Below, in pieces: positions 1-9,127 of a DNA stretch of 64,000 nucleotides. This DNA comes from Desulfobacterium sp. (GTDB taxonomy: Bacteria > Desulfobacterota > Desulfobacteria > Desulfobacterales > Desulfobacteraceae): NCBI GenBank assembly GCA_030145245.1, contig JAQYWC010000030.1, forward strand, positions 107,167-171,166. The letters run 5' to 3'. The position numbers were made by a program, and so were the translations under genes. Below the pieces are notes generated by a model. It had not been told where the DNA came from. It made no database searches and saw nothing but the letters and a program-made list of their open reading frames with translations. Each line of letters begins with the position of its first letter. The first letter of the stretch is position 1.

Positions 1-3000
1 GCAGGTCCGGTGCTGTCTGGGTTGCGGATACTGTAACCAAAACGATTTTGACTCACAAGCCGCGTCATCCGGACGGAGGTATCCGCCATTGCCAATTTGA
101 TCCCATGGGTACCCGTTTATTGACGGTGGGTACGGACAATACAGTCCGTATCTGGAATATTCAAAACGGCGAGGAGGTGATGGCGCCGATTCGCGTTACA
201 ACAGGTCCCGTCAAGTCAGCCGAATTTTGCGAGAACGGACGCTATATTTGTGTGGCTTGCGAGGATCATACGGAGACATGGGAACTGGGATGTGCTCCCA
301 GCGGCATCCCCAGGGTTTCGAGCGGTATCGTTGCGGCAAACAAATGCAGAACAAGAGATAACATGGTGGTTCTTGCGCGCTATTTCGATTCCATGGCATC
401 TGACGATCAGATGCCGCCGGGAGAGGCGGTCTGTTTCGATTTAACCTCATCCCGAAAAAAGTGGCAGGTTCCCTGCTCGCTGAGGACTGGTGTTCGTGAG
501 GTAGATCTGTCGTCAAGCGGTGAAACCCTATTAAGCTGTGGACAAGGAATTTCAGGGTATCCTCCGCCCACTCCCGGCAGAAGAGATGATATGGTACTCG
601 TTGTAAACCCGGATGGAGATATCCCCAGGCAGTGGCCATGTCCGAAACAGGCAAGCCTTGATTTTGCCAGGTGGTCTCCGGATTCAAAGCATATTTTGGT
701 TCATCTATATGATAAACAGGGGAGTTTCCTGCAAATCCTCGATGGGGAAAACCTTATTCCTGTGAGCAAGGAGATCCGCCCGGAGATTGCAACAAATAAC
801 GTTTTTGGTTCGGCTATCTGGCACCCATCCGGTAATTTCATAATAGCGACAACTACACGGCATTTCCCGTGGGATGATGGTGCCCCAATGCATGGAGGTA
901 AGGTGTCGCAGAAGAGGGTCCTCCCACACCTTTTCCTTTATGAGCTCAATAACCATAGCCACAGGGCGTTTCCCATAAACACTGGGGAGAAGAGTGATCT
1001 CGATGCTCTTTTTGTCCTTCCTACCAGCGGAGAAGTGGTCCTCAGGTCTACTTATTCGAACGCATCCGCTGCGCACATTTTTTTTGTGGATCTGGCCAGC
1101 GAGGGGCAAAGGAGTGCAGCATTCCAGTCTAAGGTGCTGACCACTGTTTTGTCTCCTGATGCTCAGACCCTCGCCGTTGCCAGCTATGGGGGGAATGTGG
1201 ATCTTCTCGATATTAAGACAGCTGCGAAACAACCTGTGCCTGTCAATTTGAAATCCCAGGAGATAAGCAGTTTAGCCTTTGATAAGACCGGCGGATTGCT
1301 TTTGATCGGTACGGAAGCCATGTCTTCCGAGTCTCCTTCAATGCCCGGCCAATCGGGAGATGACCATATCGATTTCAAGGCGGTCTTTTGCATATGGGAT
1401 ATCCCCATGAATACAGAATTTTTTCGGAACACGGGTCATGATACAATTGTCTCTGTATGGTCCACCCCACAAAACACCCTCTCTTGGGCGACCCTTGGTG
1501 GAGCGATTTTCACACTTTATGTCCCCGAGGATGTGCCCTCCTGGCTTGCTGCCTTCACGGGAAAGATAGCACGAACAGAGTGGATTCCCAGTACGGATAG
1601 CTACCAGAATATCAGTGATTTTGCCCCTCAACCTGTTATCGGGGAATCTCCATGGGCAACCTTGGCCAATTGGTTGGTCTCTCCTACCATAAAGCGTACC
1701 GTGTGGCCAGGCAGTTTGATTCTTGTTGACAAATTCGTTGAAACCCTTGTGGCTGCCGAGGATAATTTAGAGACTGCCATCCGGCTATATCCAACCAATG
1801 CCCCAGCGGTTATGTCACATACCCTCGACGGTGTGCGTGGCAGACATCCCTGGATACCCAAGCAATCCCGTCTTGCCTACCTGTACGGGATATGCAGGGA
1901 AATGGAATCCTGGGGAACGGCCACTGCAGACGCTTGGATTTCTGCTTGTAAGGCATATTGGTGGACCAATGATTTTGTATCGGCTGTCGATGCGGCCCAA
2001 AAGGCACATGGCCTGAATCCGGATGATGCGGAAACCAATTGGTGTTTAGCCCAAGCGCTTCAGCTGAGCGGCAACCTTGAATGGACAGATGAATCTGCTC
2101 GTTACCTTCGCTCGGCAACCCAGACGTACAGATTATCGAACCCCATGGAGCTCAATAAAATGGTTCAGTTCCACAGCACCTATTGGGAATGCCTGTGCCG
2201 ACTTGATCGGCGCAAAGAGATCCCTCCCGCCTTTGCTGAATTCATGGATGTGATTCGTCCTTGGGGACAGCGGCAAATTGCGGTTTCCTTACTGCAGAGG
2301 ATGGAAACTGTAAGTGCTTTGAGTTATACGACGTCTTCCCTGGTTAAAAATCTTGTGGACAACAGACTTGATGATCAAGCCAGGCAATGGGTGGCGTTCT
2401 GTCGGGCAACCATTGAATCGTTTAAAGAACTAAATCCGAATGATGAATCGATACTGATAGCGGAAGATTATTTCAAATTGGTTGAGGCTGAACTTCTAAT
2501 TTACAGTAAGCAAATCGGCCAGGCGGAGGATATTTATTATAACATGGATGATTCCAACAGCCCTCTTGTCAGGTTGTCTGCACAGTTAGGGATAGGGTGT
2601 TGCCGTGCCGCCCGGAATGACCCTTCCGGGGCATTGAACTTGTTTCTCCCACTGAAAAGATACCTCCGTCTACCCATGGGAAATCCACCCGACCTGGATA
2701 AAACTTTCATAAATGGCCTGATTGATGTGTTGTACCAAATGAGGCGAAGAGGGGTCGGGGCTGAGACTTTCCACACCATCGTTGAGGCGTTACCCTCTTC
2801 CGCTCTAACCGTGCTTAGTGTTCACCCGAAAGGGCAAGCTGCTCCGACAGGTATTCAGACGGGCGATATTATTTGGCGCTATAAGGGAGAACGTGTTCAT
2901 AGCCTCTGTCAGCTTTACGACCTTCGGAATACTTTGATAGAACCGTTTACGGATATTCAGATTTTGCGTGGGGGAGCGTTTCACACCATGCAGATTCTTA

Positions 3001-3059
3001 GAGGCCAGCTTGGATTGGCTATATCGGAGAGGTTGTTGCCAGATGGTGCCGAAGGGTAA
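1..3059 (+). CDS. WD40/TPR/PDZ-domain protein, 5' truncated
   Basis: The reading frame is open to the window edge (codons in phase from base 3), so the TTG at 48 is not a real start and the N-terminus is missing. The visible protein opens with a WD40 blade (G-T-D-N-T-V-R-I-W-N), followed by several degenerate beta-propeller blades up to about base 1550. A TPR-like helical region lies around 1930-2660 (for example A-I-R-L-Y-P-T-N and A-H-G-L-N-P-D-D). The last ~75 residues resemble a PDZ domain (G-I-Q-T-G-D-I-I). Bacterial proteins of this build often carry a Ser/Thr protein kinase or a peptidase ahead of the propeller; that part is outside the window, so the function is unknown. It is probably a scaffold or signalling protein. 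Domain calls are by eye. Confidence 0.75.
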   Translation, partial: RSGAVWVADTVTKTILTHKPRHPDGGIRHCQFDPMGTRLLTVGTDNTVRIWNIQNGEEVMAPIRVTTGPVKSAEFCENGRYICVACEDHTETWELGCAPSGIPRVSSGIVAANKCRTRDNMVVLARYFDSMASDDQMPPGEAVCFDLTSSRKKWQVPCSLRTGVREVDLSSSGETLLSCGQGISGYPPPTPGRRDDMVLVVNPDGDIPRQWPCPKQASLDFARWSPDSKHILVHLYDKQGSFLQILDGENLIPVSKEIRPEIATNNVFGSAIWHPSGNFIIATTTRHFPWDDGAPMHGGKVSQKRVLPHLFLYELNNHSHRAFPINTGEKSDLDALFVLPTSGEVVLRSTYSNASAAHIFFVDLASEGQRSAAFQSKVLTTVLSPDAQTLAVASYGGNVDLLDIKTAAKQPVPVNLKSQEISSLAFDKTGGLLLIGTEAMSSESPSMPGQSGDDHIDFKAVFCIWDIPMNTEFFRNTGHDTIVSVWSTPQNTLSWATLGGAIFTLYVPEDVPSWLAAFTGKIARTEWIPSTDSYQNISDFAPQPVIGESPWATLANWLVSPTIKRTVWPGSLILVDKFVETLVAAEDNLETAIRLYPTNAPAVMSHTLDGVRGRHPWIPKQSRLAYLYGICREMESWGTATADAWISACKAYWWTNDFVSAVDAAQKAHGLNPDDAETNWCLAQALQLSGNLEWTDESARYLRSATQTYRLSNPMELNKMVQFHSTYWECLCRLDRRKEIPPAFAEFMDVIRPWGQRQIAVSLLQRMETVSALSYTTSSLVKNLVDNRLDDQARQWVAFCRATIESFKELNPNDESILIAEDYFKLVEAELLIYSKQIGQAEDIYYNMDDSNSPLVRLSAQLGIGCCRAARNDPSGALNLFLPLKRYLRLPMGNPPDLDKTFINGLIDVLYQMRRRGVGAETFHTIVEALPSSALTVLSVHPKGQAAPTGIQTGDIIWRYKGERVHSLCQLYDLRNTLIEPFTDIQILRGGAFHTMQILRGQLGLAISERLLPDGAEG

Positions 3060-3307
3060 TGGATAGGAAGTGGTTTTTGTCAACAAAAGTATAAATCAAA
3101 AATTGAACCGCAAAAGAATCCTTTTAAAGACATCTCATTAGCTATGATAGTCGGTATTTCATTTTTACGTGTGCCCTTCAGGTTGAAACTTCATACTGAA
3201 AGGCCTCTTCAAGGTCTTCCAATATAAACCCGGGTGCTATTTTAAAATCAGGTTTATGATTGCCATCTCAAGAGCGGTAACGGCGATCGCATTATTCATG
3301 GCCATGC

Positions 3308-3985
3308 TCATCCACCAGTCAAATAAAAAAATATTCCGAAAAAATGTGTGATACTCCCTCCCAGAACAAAAAGATGCCAGACCGTATGATTATATGGCAT
3401 CTTTTCCCATGTATAAAATATAATTCCGAAAGTATATGACAGCCCGCCAACGAGAAGCCAGAGAAGTAAATTCAACGGGACTGCCTGAAGCATTGGTTTT
3501 ATTGCAACAACAATAATCCATCCCATGACAATATAAAATAAGACAGAAATTTTGCTATAGCTGCCTGTCAGAAAAATCTTTGAGACAATACCACAGACAG
3601 CCATTGCCCAGACGATTCCGAAAAAAGTCCATCCCCAAGCACCGCCCATTGAAACTAAAACTATAGGGGTATACGATCCGGCTATTAGCAAATAAATTGA
3701 CGAGTGATCCATGACTTTGAAAAAATGTTTTATTCGTTGATTGGAAAAACCATGATACAAGGTAGAGGACAAATACAAAAGAATCAGTGTGGCGCCGTAT
3801 AGACTTAGGCTGACAACCCTCAGAGTATCCCCATGCCCGGATGCAGAAACAACCAAAATAACGAGAGCTGCAATACTCATTGCTGCGCCGAGGCCATGGG
3901 TAATACTGTTTGCAATTTCTTCTCCCAACCTCTGAATTGCCGGGTCTGAAACGTCCTTATTTTTTGCTGACTTGCTGTTTTTCAT
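3308..3985 (-). CDS. Hemolysin III / PAQR family integral membrane protein
   Basis: This 225-residue protein has about seven hydrophobic segments and the family signature residues: E-E-I-A-N-S-I-T-H-G near the N-terminus, S-T-L-Y-H-G, D-H-S-S-I-Y-L-L-I-A-G-S-Y-T-P, and a C-terminal H-T-V-W-H-L-F-V-L-G-G. The conserved histidines and aspartate are the likely metal ligands of the PAQR fold. The ATG at 3985 is chosen over the one at 4027 because a GGAG lies at a good distance upstream of it. Family members are called hemolysin III or YqfA; their bacterial role is poorly defined (membrane homeostasis). It is a single gene with no obvious operon partner. The family call is firm, the function is not. 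Confidence 0.85.
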   Translation of the reverse strand: MKNSKSAKNKDVSDPAIQRLGEEIANSITHGLGAAMSIAALVILVVSASGHGDTLRVVSLSLYGATLILLYLSSTLYHGFSNQRIKHFFKVMDHSSIYLLIAGSYTPIVLVSMGGAWGWTFFGIVWAMAVCGIVSKIFLTGSYSKISVLFYIVMGWIIVVAIKPMLQAVPLNLLLWLLVGGLSYTFGIIFYTWEKMPYNHTVWHLFVLGGSITHFFGIFFYLTGG

Positions 3986-4168
3986 ATCGACTCCGTAACG
4001 TTTCTCTTGAAAATACGTAATTTCCATTTTGCCATTTTCTGCCTAAAACCCTTCCGTTCCGGCGAGATCCCCATGTTCCCAGCACTGGGTTGCGGCCAAT
4101 CTAAGCGTTTGTCAGGCTCACCTTCCCCCAAACCATCCCCCGATTCTGCTCTGCTTTTCTATACGGTA

Positions 4169-5275
4169 CTAATTCGCTGGACGCTCTTTTTTCCATTTTA
4201 AAACCGATCTCAGCCCCTCCTTTGCGACTCTCTTACCTTGAACCTCATCAGACAACGCATAATTTATGGCATTAATCACATCCACGTTTCTTTTCGTATC
4301 ATCTTCAAAAATTTCCCTGTCGAGAATTTCACGAAAAATTCTTCTGGCTTCTTGCAGCCGCCCTTCTGTTAAAATTTTTTGAAAAGCAACGTGGGGCTGC
4401 TGCTCTGCGTACCCGGACTCATCAAGTCGTTTAAGGATATACGTGAGGGTTCTGAGCGTTGGCATGAAACCAATTTTTTTTTCCAGTAGTGCTGAAAAGG
4501 CAGTTGGGATGGTCGATTGAACAGGTTTGCCCCTTGCCACAATCGTTCTTTTGGCTTTCCGGTCAATCTTAAACCTGTGGGCCTCTGCATGTCGGCACAG
4601 GTGTTCTGCCTGAAGTGACACCGCCTGAAGGTAGGCGCTTAAACTGTAGAAACCGGTGTGTATATGCTCAGGAAGCATTATACCACGCCTGCTGAGTACA
4701 TATCGATATTTGTGATCGATCTCACCCCACGCTTCCTCAAAAATCGTTCGCAATTGTAGTTCTGTTTGAAGTCCTTTCAACTCATCGGAGGCATCGGATT
4801 CTTGCCCCAGCTCTACCTTGAAATGAATGGAAGAGTATCCACTATACCAAAGATCAAGTCCCTCCGGAATTGTATCACCCGGATCTACCGGCAGAATAAA
4901 TGATCGTTTATGATCCGGTTTGCCAACGAATCGCAGGATCTTTTCATCTGCCAAAAGTTCAAGATATGCCTTGACGCTGTTAATATCCGAAAGGCGAAGG
5001 CATACAAGCCTAATTCCAAGTAAATCTCCAATTTTTTTTTGAAAATTGTTTCTGGTAATGGACTCTGCATCAGGTCCGGCTTTTTTATTCTCTTCATCGA
5101 TTTTTTCTATGAGCCTGTTTTCCCCTTTAATTCGATAAATGATTGTATGAAGGCTTTCTTTTGGGGATGCAGGATCATCTTTAATCAGACGGACAATGTA
5201 CTGTGCAAGTCTTTCGTATTTCTGTTTTTCCTTAAAAAACGAGATCAGGATTTCTTCTTTCTGGCGTTTTCTCAT
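4169..5275 (-). CDS. RelA/SpoT-domain (small alarmone synthetase-like) protein
   Basis: The 368-residue protein has a RelA/SpoT nucleotidyltransferase domain at roughly residues 40-195: Y-R-I-K-G-E-N-R-L-I-E-K-I (47-59), D-L-L-G-I-R-L (84-90), Y-S-G-Y-S-S-I-H-F (144-152), E-L-Q-L-R-T (172-177) and E-E-A-W-G-E-I-D-H-K-Y (180-190). These match the substrate-binding and catalytic strips of (p)ppGpp synthetases. There is no HD hydrolase domain in front and no TGS/ACT tail, so it resembles a monofunctional small alarmone synthetase with an uncharacterised ~170-residue helical C-terminus. Some family members instead make other pyrophosphorylated nucleotides or act as toxins, so the product is not settled. 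It stands alone, with no immunity-like neighbour. Confidence 0.8.
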   Translation of the reverse strand: MRKRQKEEILISFFKEKQKYERLAQYIVRLIKDDPASPKESLHTIIYRIKGENRLIEKIDEENKKAGPDAESITRNNFQKKIGDLLGIRLVCLRLSDINSVKAYLELLADEKILRFVGKPDHKRSFILPVDPGDTIPEGLDLWYSGYSSIHFKVELGQESDASDELKGLQTELQLRTIFEEAWGEIDHKYRYVLSRRGIMLPEHIHTGFYSLSAYLQAVSLQAEHLCRHAEAHRFKIDRKAKRTIVARGKPVQSTIPTAFSALLEKKIGFMPTLRTLTYILKRLDESGYAEQQPHVAFQKILTEGRLQEARRIFREILDREIFEDDTKRNVDVINAINYALSDEVQGKRVAKEGLRSVLKWKKERPAN

Positions 5276-5447
5276 ACGGCATGCCTCCCTGGTGAAACAT
5301 CGTTGACTGAACTCCGATCGTTTGTTGTTTTATTGTAAAGGATTTACTATGCCGAACCAAGTACATGGTTTCCATAGCCCGATAGGGAGTTTAAAACGAA
5401 TTCAGGTGAAAGCGTTCTGTTCTATATCAAAGTAAGCGCTCAGTAAA

Positions 5448-5648
5448 CTACACCCTGGCAGGCCCGATACAGTGGAGGAGGTCTTCACCAGTCAATCCCT
5501 GCTCTTTTGCATCGCTTTCGATCTTATAGAGGTTCTGGAGATATTTCAATGCCTGATCGTCAGATCCTGTTTTTGTCTTGCCGTTCTTTGGCTTTCCAGC
5601 CGTCTTGACGACATCAACGAATTTACCGCTTACATCGCCCGGCATCAC
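5448..5648 (-). pseudogene. IS66-family transposase remnant
   Basis: The 66 residues (K-F-V-D-V-V-K-T-A-G-K-P-K-N-G-K, then A-L-K-Y-L-Q-N-L-Y-K-I-E) match the region of IS66 transposases just after the DDE core, where a 'KF.D..K' segment is followed by a Y-hydrophobic-LY-IE helix. Neither the catalytic core nor the C-terminal domain is present, and no terminal inverted repeats can be seen. The fragment directly abuts a stray copy of RND pump sequence (next feature), marking an old rearrangement. Confidence 0.6.
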
Positions 5649-5679
5649 AGGTGTTATTACTCAGGAGGATCCCATCGCT

Positions 5680-5778
5680 GGCAAATATGGCAGACACCTC
5701 CACCTCCATCAGGGAGGCCTTGGTACGGTCGATGTCCAGATACAGATAGGGGTACTTGCCGAGTAGAGGGTAAAAGCA
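5680..5778 (-). repeat. ~95 bp partial duplicate of the RND pump gene
   Basis: This stretch is almost identical, apart from a few substitutions and single-base gaps, to about 12512-12612 inside the RND pump gene. Read on the minus strand it encodes [18 protein letters not shown], the same porter-domain peptide as in the pump. It sits in no intact gene and is fused to the IS66 remnant at 5448-5648. Confidence 0.85.
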
Positions 5779-6067
5779 TGGAGTTAGCCAAAAAATGACC
5801 CCCTCCACTTTCGAACCTGGGCTTAGGGGAACTGGGCCTGCTGCTGGGTTCACATGTCTCCAATTGTGAACGAGGCTTTGGATTTCTCCTTGACACAATA
5901 TTTGCGCTCTTGTATTTTTCTATTTACGATTGTTAAAAAACGAGTTTTTCTAACTTCATTTTTCTAAAGTCGGCAAGGTGTCAATATCGCAAGAGAAACG
6001 GCGATATCTCCATTGCCGGCAAGAAAATTTTGAAGAACTGATATGAAAACATCCCCATTGGAATCTT

Positions 6068-7159
6068 ATGGACTTGCTGAATACCACAAATATGCAAGCC
6101 GGTTACACGATGATCATGCAGCCGGATGGCCGTGAATGGATGGTTGTTGCCATAAAAGGAACCTTTAATTTTCCGGCGGACGGCGGCCGTCCGAAATTGG
6201 CGGATGAGCAAGTTCCCTTGACGGAAGCGGATGCATACACCGGAGAGCCAGGGCTGTCGGCGCCTGTTTATGAAAGCGATTATGCCAGATTCAAACAACG
6301 ATGTGATGTTGTCTTAAACGGCAGCGCCTATTCCCCCAAGGGCGTTCCAGCGAAAAAGGTGCGGGTTTCGCTTTCAGTCGGTTCCATGCAAAAGTCTTTT
6401 CATGTAATCGGAAACAGGTATTGGAAAAAAGGACTTGTTTTAAACTCCGCCTCAACTCCCCAGCCTTTCACCGTGATGCCCATATCCTATGACAATGCCT
6501 TTGGCGGCGTCGATAACACCCATGAAAAGCCCTCAAAACACAAGGCTTTTATGCTGAATCCCATCGGTGTCGGCTTTCATGCCAATCTAAAGGCAGAATT
6601 CTTCGACAGTAAGCCGTTGCCCAATACCGAAGAGATCAATAAACCGGTAAAAAGTCCAACCGGAACTTACCGGCCAATGGCATTCGGTCAGGTGGGCCGC
6701 GGCTGGGAGCCCCGCTATAAACTGGCGGGAACCTATGATCAAAACTGGCTGGATAACGTTTTTCCTTTTTTGCCGCCCGATTTCGATGATGCCTATTTCC
6801 AGTCCGCACCGGCAGATCAACAGATCGGGTACCTGCAAGGGGGGGAATCCGTTGTTTTACACAATCTGACCCCCCAGGGCCAGACACGTTTTTCAATCCC
6901 GAAGGTAAGTGTGCCCGTGGTTTTCTTTCTTAAGAAAGGCAAATTCCGAAAAGTCCGTGCTGCCGCAGATACCCTGACATTGGAGCCGGATATCGGCCGT
7001 TTCATGATCACCTGGCGTGCCGGCCTGCCCTTGAAAAAGAATATATTCGAGGTGGTACAGGTGTTGACCGGCAAGATGTCCAATGGATGGTGGCGGGCAA
7101 GGGAGGCAGGCAAGGCCTACTATCGCAGTTTAAAAGAACTGTCCCTACGACAAGAATAA
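6068..7159 (+). CDS. DUF2169 domain protein (T6SS cargo adaptor-like)
   Basis: A 363-residue soluble protein with the layout of DUF2169: an N-terminal strand-rich segment (W-M-V-V-A-I-K-G-T-F-N-F), a central P-I-S-Y-D-N-A-F-G-G-V-D motif, and P-M-A-F-G-Q-V-G-R-G-W near 220. DUF2169 genes are found in type VI secretion loci beside VgrG, thiolase-like and DUF4150 (PAAR-like) genes. They are thought to help load effectors on the spike. Here it opens a four-gene operon: the next gene starts 10 bp after its stop. A weak TTGGA lies ahead of the ATG. No VgrG, Hcp or other core T6SS gene is in the window. Confidence 0.8.
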   Translation: MDLLNTTNMQAGYTMIMQPDGREWMVVAIKGTFNFPADGGRPKLADEQVPLTEADAYTGEPGLSAPVYESDYARFKQRCDVVLNGSAYSPKGVPAKKVRVSLSVGSMQKSFHVIGNRYWKKGLVLNSASTPQPFTVMPISYDNAFGGVDNTHEKPSKHKAFMLNPIGVGFHANLKAEFFDSKPLPNTEEINKPVKSPTGTYRPMAFGQVGRGWEPRYKLAGTYDQNWLDNVFPFLPPDFDDAYFQSAPADQQIGYLQGGESVVLHNLTPQGQTRFSIPKVSVPVVFFLKKGKFRKVRAAADTLTLEPDIGRFMITWRAGLPLKKNIFEVVQVLTGKMSNGWWRAREAGKAYYRSLKELSLRQE

Positions 7160-7169
7160 AGGATATGGC

Positions 7170-8210
7170 ATGAACACTCAAACCCTGGCGATCATAAAAT
7201 CGGGCATGGTAAGCGCGGTGGGGTTGAGCGCGCCGGCGACCTGCGCGGCCATCAGATGCGGCCTCGACAATATTCAGGAAACCCGGTTCATGGATTCCGT
7301 CGGCGAGTGGATCAAGGGCAGTTCCGTGCCATTGGAGAAACGGTGGCGTTACAAATCGAAATTACGGCGTTTTATTGAACTGGCGGTTCGTGAAACCCTT
7401 TCCGGTTTTGATCGGCAGGAAATCAGCAAGATCCCTCTGCTCTTGTGCCTGGCCGAAAAGGACCGCCCCGGCAGACTGGATGAATTGGACGAATCCCTGA
7501 TCAATGCCGTTCAAGACGCATCGGGATTGAGGTTCCATGCCAACTCAAGGGTTATCTCCAATGGACGCGTGGGTGGTGCGGAAGCCGTAAAAGAAGCATT
7601 TACGCTCATATATAAATTCGGTCATCCCTACTGCATTGTTGCCGGAGCGGATACATTTCTGACGCCGGGTACGGTGGAAGCCTATGAGGAAAAAGAAAGA
7701 CTTCTGACCAGCAACAACTCCAACGGCTTCATTCCCGGAGAAGGCGGCGCAGCAGTGCTCCTCGGTATCGGAGGCAACGGTGCCCAGCCTGAATTAAAGA
7801 TCAAAGGCCTCGGATTTGGCAAGGAGGCTGCCACCATTGAATCCGAAGAACCGCTGCGTGCCGACGGCCTGGTACAGGCCTTCAAATCCGCTTTTTCAGC
7901 GGCCGGATTAGCAATGCGGGATATGCACTACCGGGTGACCGATGACAATGGCGAACAATACAAATTCAAAGAGGGGAATCTGGCCGTGAGCCGCACCCTC
8001 CGGGATCATAAAGGCGAGATAGACTTCTGGCATCCTGCCGGGTGCATCGGCGAAGTCGGTGCGGCCGCCGTTCCCTTTGCCCTTGGCGTGGCCGAAGCGG
8101 CAGCCAGGAAGGGGTATTCGCGCGGGAAAAATGTACTTTGCCATTTCAGCAACGATAATGACGATCGAGCGGCAATCATTTTAACCTTTGCCGAGAATGG
8201 AGACGGTTGA
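7170..8210 (+). CDS. Thiolase/ketosynthase-like protein of a T6SS cargo operon, probably not catalytic
   Basis: The 346 residues have a beta-ketoacyl-synthase-like fold pattern: an N-terminal G-M-V-S-A-V-G strand, I-P-G-E-G-G-A-A-V-L-L-G in the middle, and a C-terminal W-H-P-A-G-C-I-G-E-V-G-A. Where an active synthase carries the nucleophilic cysteine (A-C-S-x-G-x-x-A-L) this protein has N-G-R-V-G-G-A-E-A-V, so condensing activity is unlikely. Proteins of this kind occur between DUF2169 and DUF4150 genes in type VI cargo loci; their role is unknown. AAAGGA precedes the ATG. Its TGA overlaps the next gene's ATG, which suggests translational coupling. Confidence 0.7.
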   Translation: MNTQTLAIIKSGMVSAVGLSAPATCAAIRCGLDNIQETRFMDSVGEWIKGSSVPLEKRWRYKSKLRRFIELAVRETLSGFDRQEISKIPLLLCLAEKDRPGRLDELDESLINAVQDASGLRFHANSRVISNGRVGGAEAVKEAFTLIYKFGHPYCIVAGADTFLTPGTVEAYEEKERLLTSNNSNGFIPGEGGAAVLLGIGGNGAQPELKIKGLGFGKEAATIESEEPLRADGLVQAFKSAFSAAGLAMRDMHYRVTDDNGEQYKFKEGNLAVSRTLRDHKGEIDFWHPAGCIGEVGAAAVPFALGVAEAAARKGYSRGKNVLCHFSNDNDDRAAIILTFAENGDG

Positions 8211-9112
8211 TGGCCAACGATGTATTTGCCAATGGGAGGGAGGTTTCCTGCAAGAAAGGTGATGGCAAGTCCATCTGCGCCTTTCCCGATGTTTGCATGA
8301 CCCCCCCGGAGAATCCCGCAACGCCCCCTGGTGTCCCTGTCCCCTATCCCAACACAGGCATGTCCAAGGATATGACCAAAGGAAGTAAAAGTGTCAAGAT
8401 CTCCGGTAAGGAGGTGATGCTTAAAAATAAATCCTATTTCAAAAAAAGCATTGGTGATGAAGCCGGCAGCGCAGCAAAAAAAGGTGTGGTCACCAGCGTA
8501 AACCGGGGTAAGGTTTATTTTGTTTCATGGTCTATGGATGTAAAGATCGAAGGAGAGAATGTTGTCCGGCACCTGGACATGACGACCCATAATCATGCCT
8601 CTCCGATAGCAAATACGCCCATTACCAACCACATAGACAATATGGCGACCGATCCGATTCCCGATTGTGATAAACTGAAAAGCAAAAGATCCGCCCTGAA
8701 AGCCAAAATGCCGAACACAAAAAAAAACAAAGCCACGCTTGCCGTGGGGATGACCGTCAATAAGGGTGAGGTGTCTGTAAAAGCATCTGCCAGCTCCGTA
8801 CGTGTCGGTCGAAGATATAATGGAAAATATAGAAATTTTGCCAAGGGGATTAAGAAAAAAGGCACCTCTAATGCAAAAACCTGTGATAAACCACCCGAGC
8901 GCTTTAATTACCGCAAAGGACAGGCAAGACCGAAGCAGGGACATGCCGAGGCAAAATTGATAGAAGATTTTTTCAAGGCCGGCGGCCAAGGGACCTTGAC
9001 CATCAGTGTCTCCAAAAAACCATGTGATGACTGTCAAAGACTAATTGATGAAGTAAATAAAGGTAAAAATGGTAAAGGTAAATGCAACAAGATAATAATT
9101 TGTCCGCAATAA
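8210..9112 (+). CDS. DUF4150 PAAR-like protein with C-terminal deaminase-like toxin domain
   Basis: Residues ~1-130 match DUF4150, a PAAR-like spike-tip domain: M-A-N-D-V-F-A-N-G, C-A-F-P-D-V-C-M-T-P-P, P-V-P-Y-P-N-T-G and T-T-H-N-H. After a lysine-rich linker, the last ~80 residues carry H245-A-E247 and P-C272-x-x-C275. This is the zinc and catalytic signature of the cytidine-deaminase superfamily, as found in polymorphic-toxin nucleic-acid deaminases such as the DddA/SCP1.201 and YwqJ-type groups. The likely role is a T6SS-delivered effector that deaminates DNA, RNA or a nucleotide in a rival cell; the substrate cannot be told from sequence. The ATG at 8210 (TGATG overlap with the preceding stop) is preferred to the TTG at 8207. 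The following gene is a natural immunity candidate. Confidence 0.75.
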   Translation: MANDVFANGREVSCKKGDGKSICAFPDVCMTPPENPATPPGVPVPYPNTGMSKDMTKGSKSVKISGKEVMLKNKSYFKKSIGDEAGSAAKKGVVTSVNRGKVYFVSWSMDVKIEGENVVRHLDMTTHNHASPIANTPITNHIDNMATDPIPDCDKLKSKRSALKAKMPNTKKNKATLAVGMTVNKGEVSVKASASSVRVGRRYNGKYRNFAKGIKKKGTSNAKTCDKPPERFNYRKGQARPKQGHAEAKLIEDFFKAGGQGTLTISVSKKPCDDCQRLIDEVNKGKNGKGKCNKIIICPQ

Positions 9113-9127
9113 TCATGGAGTGACTCA

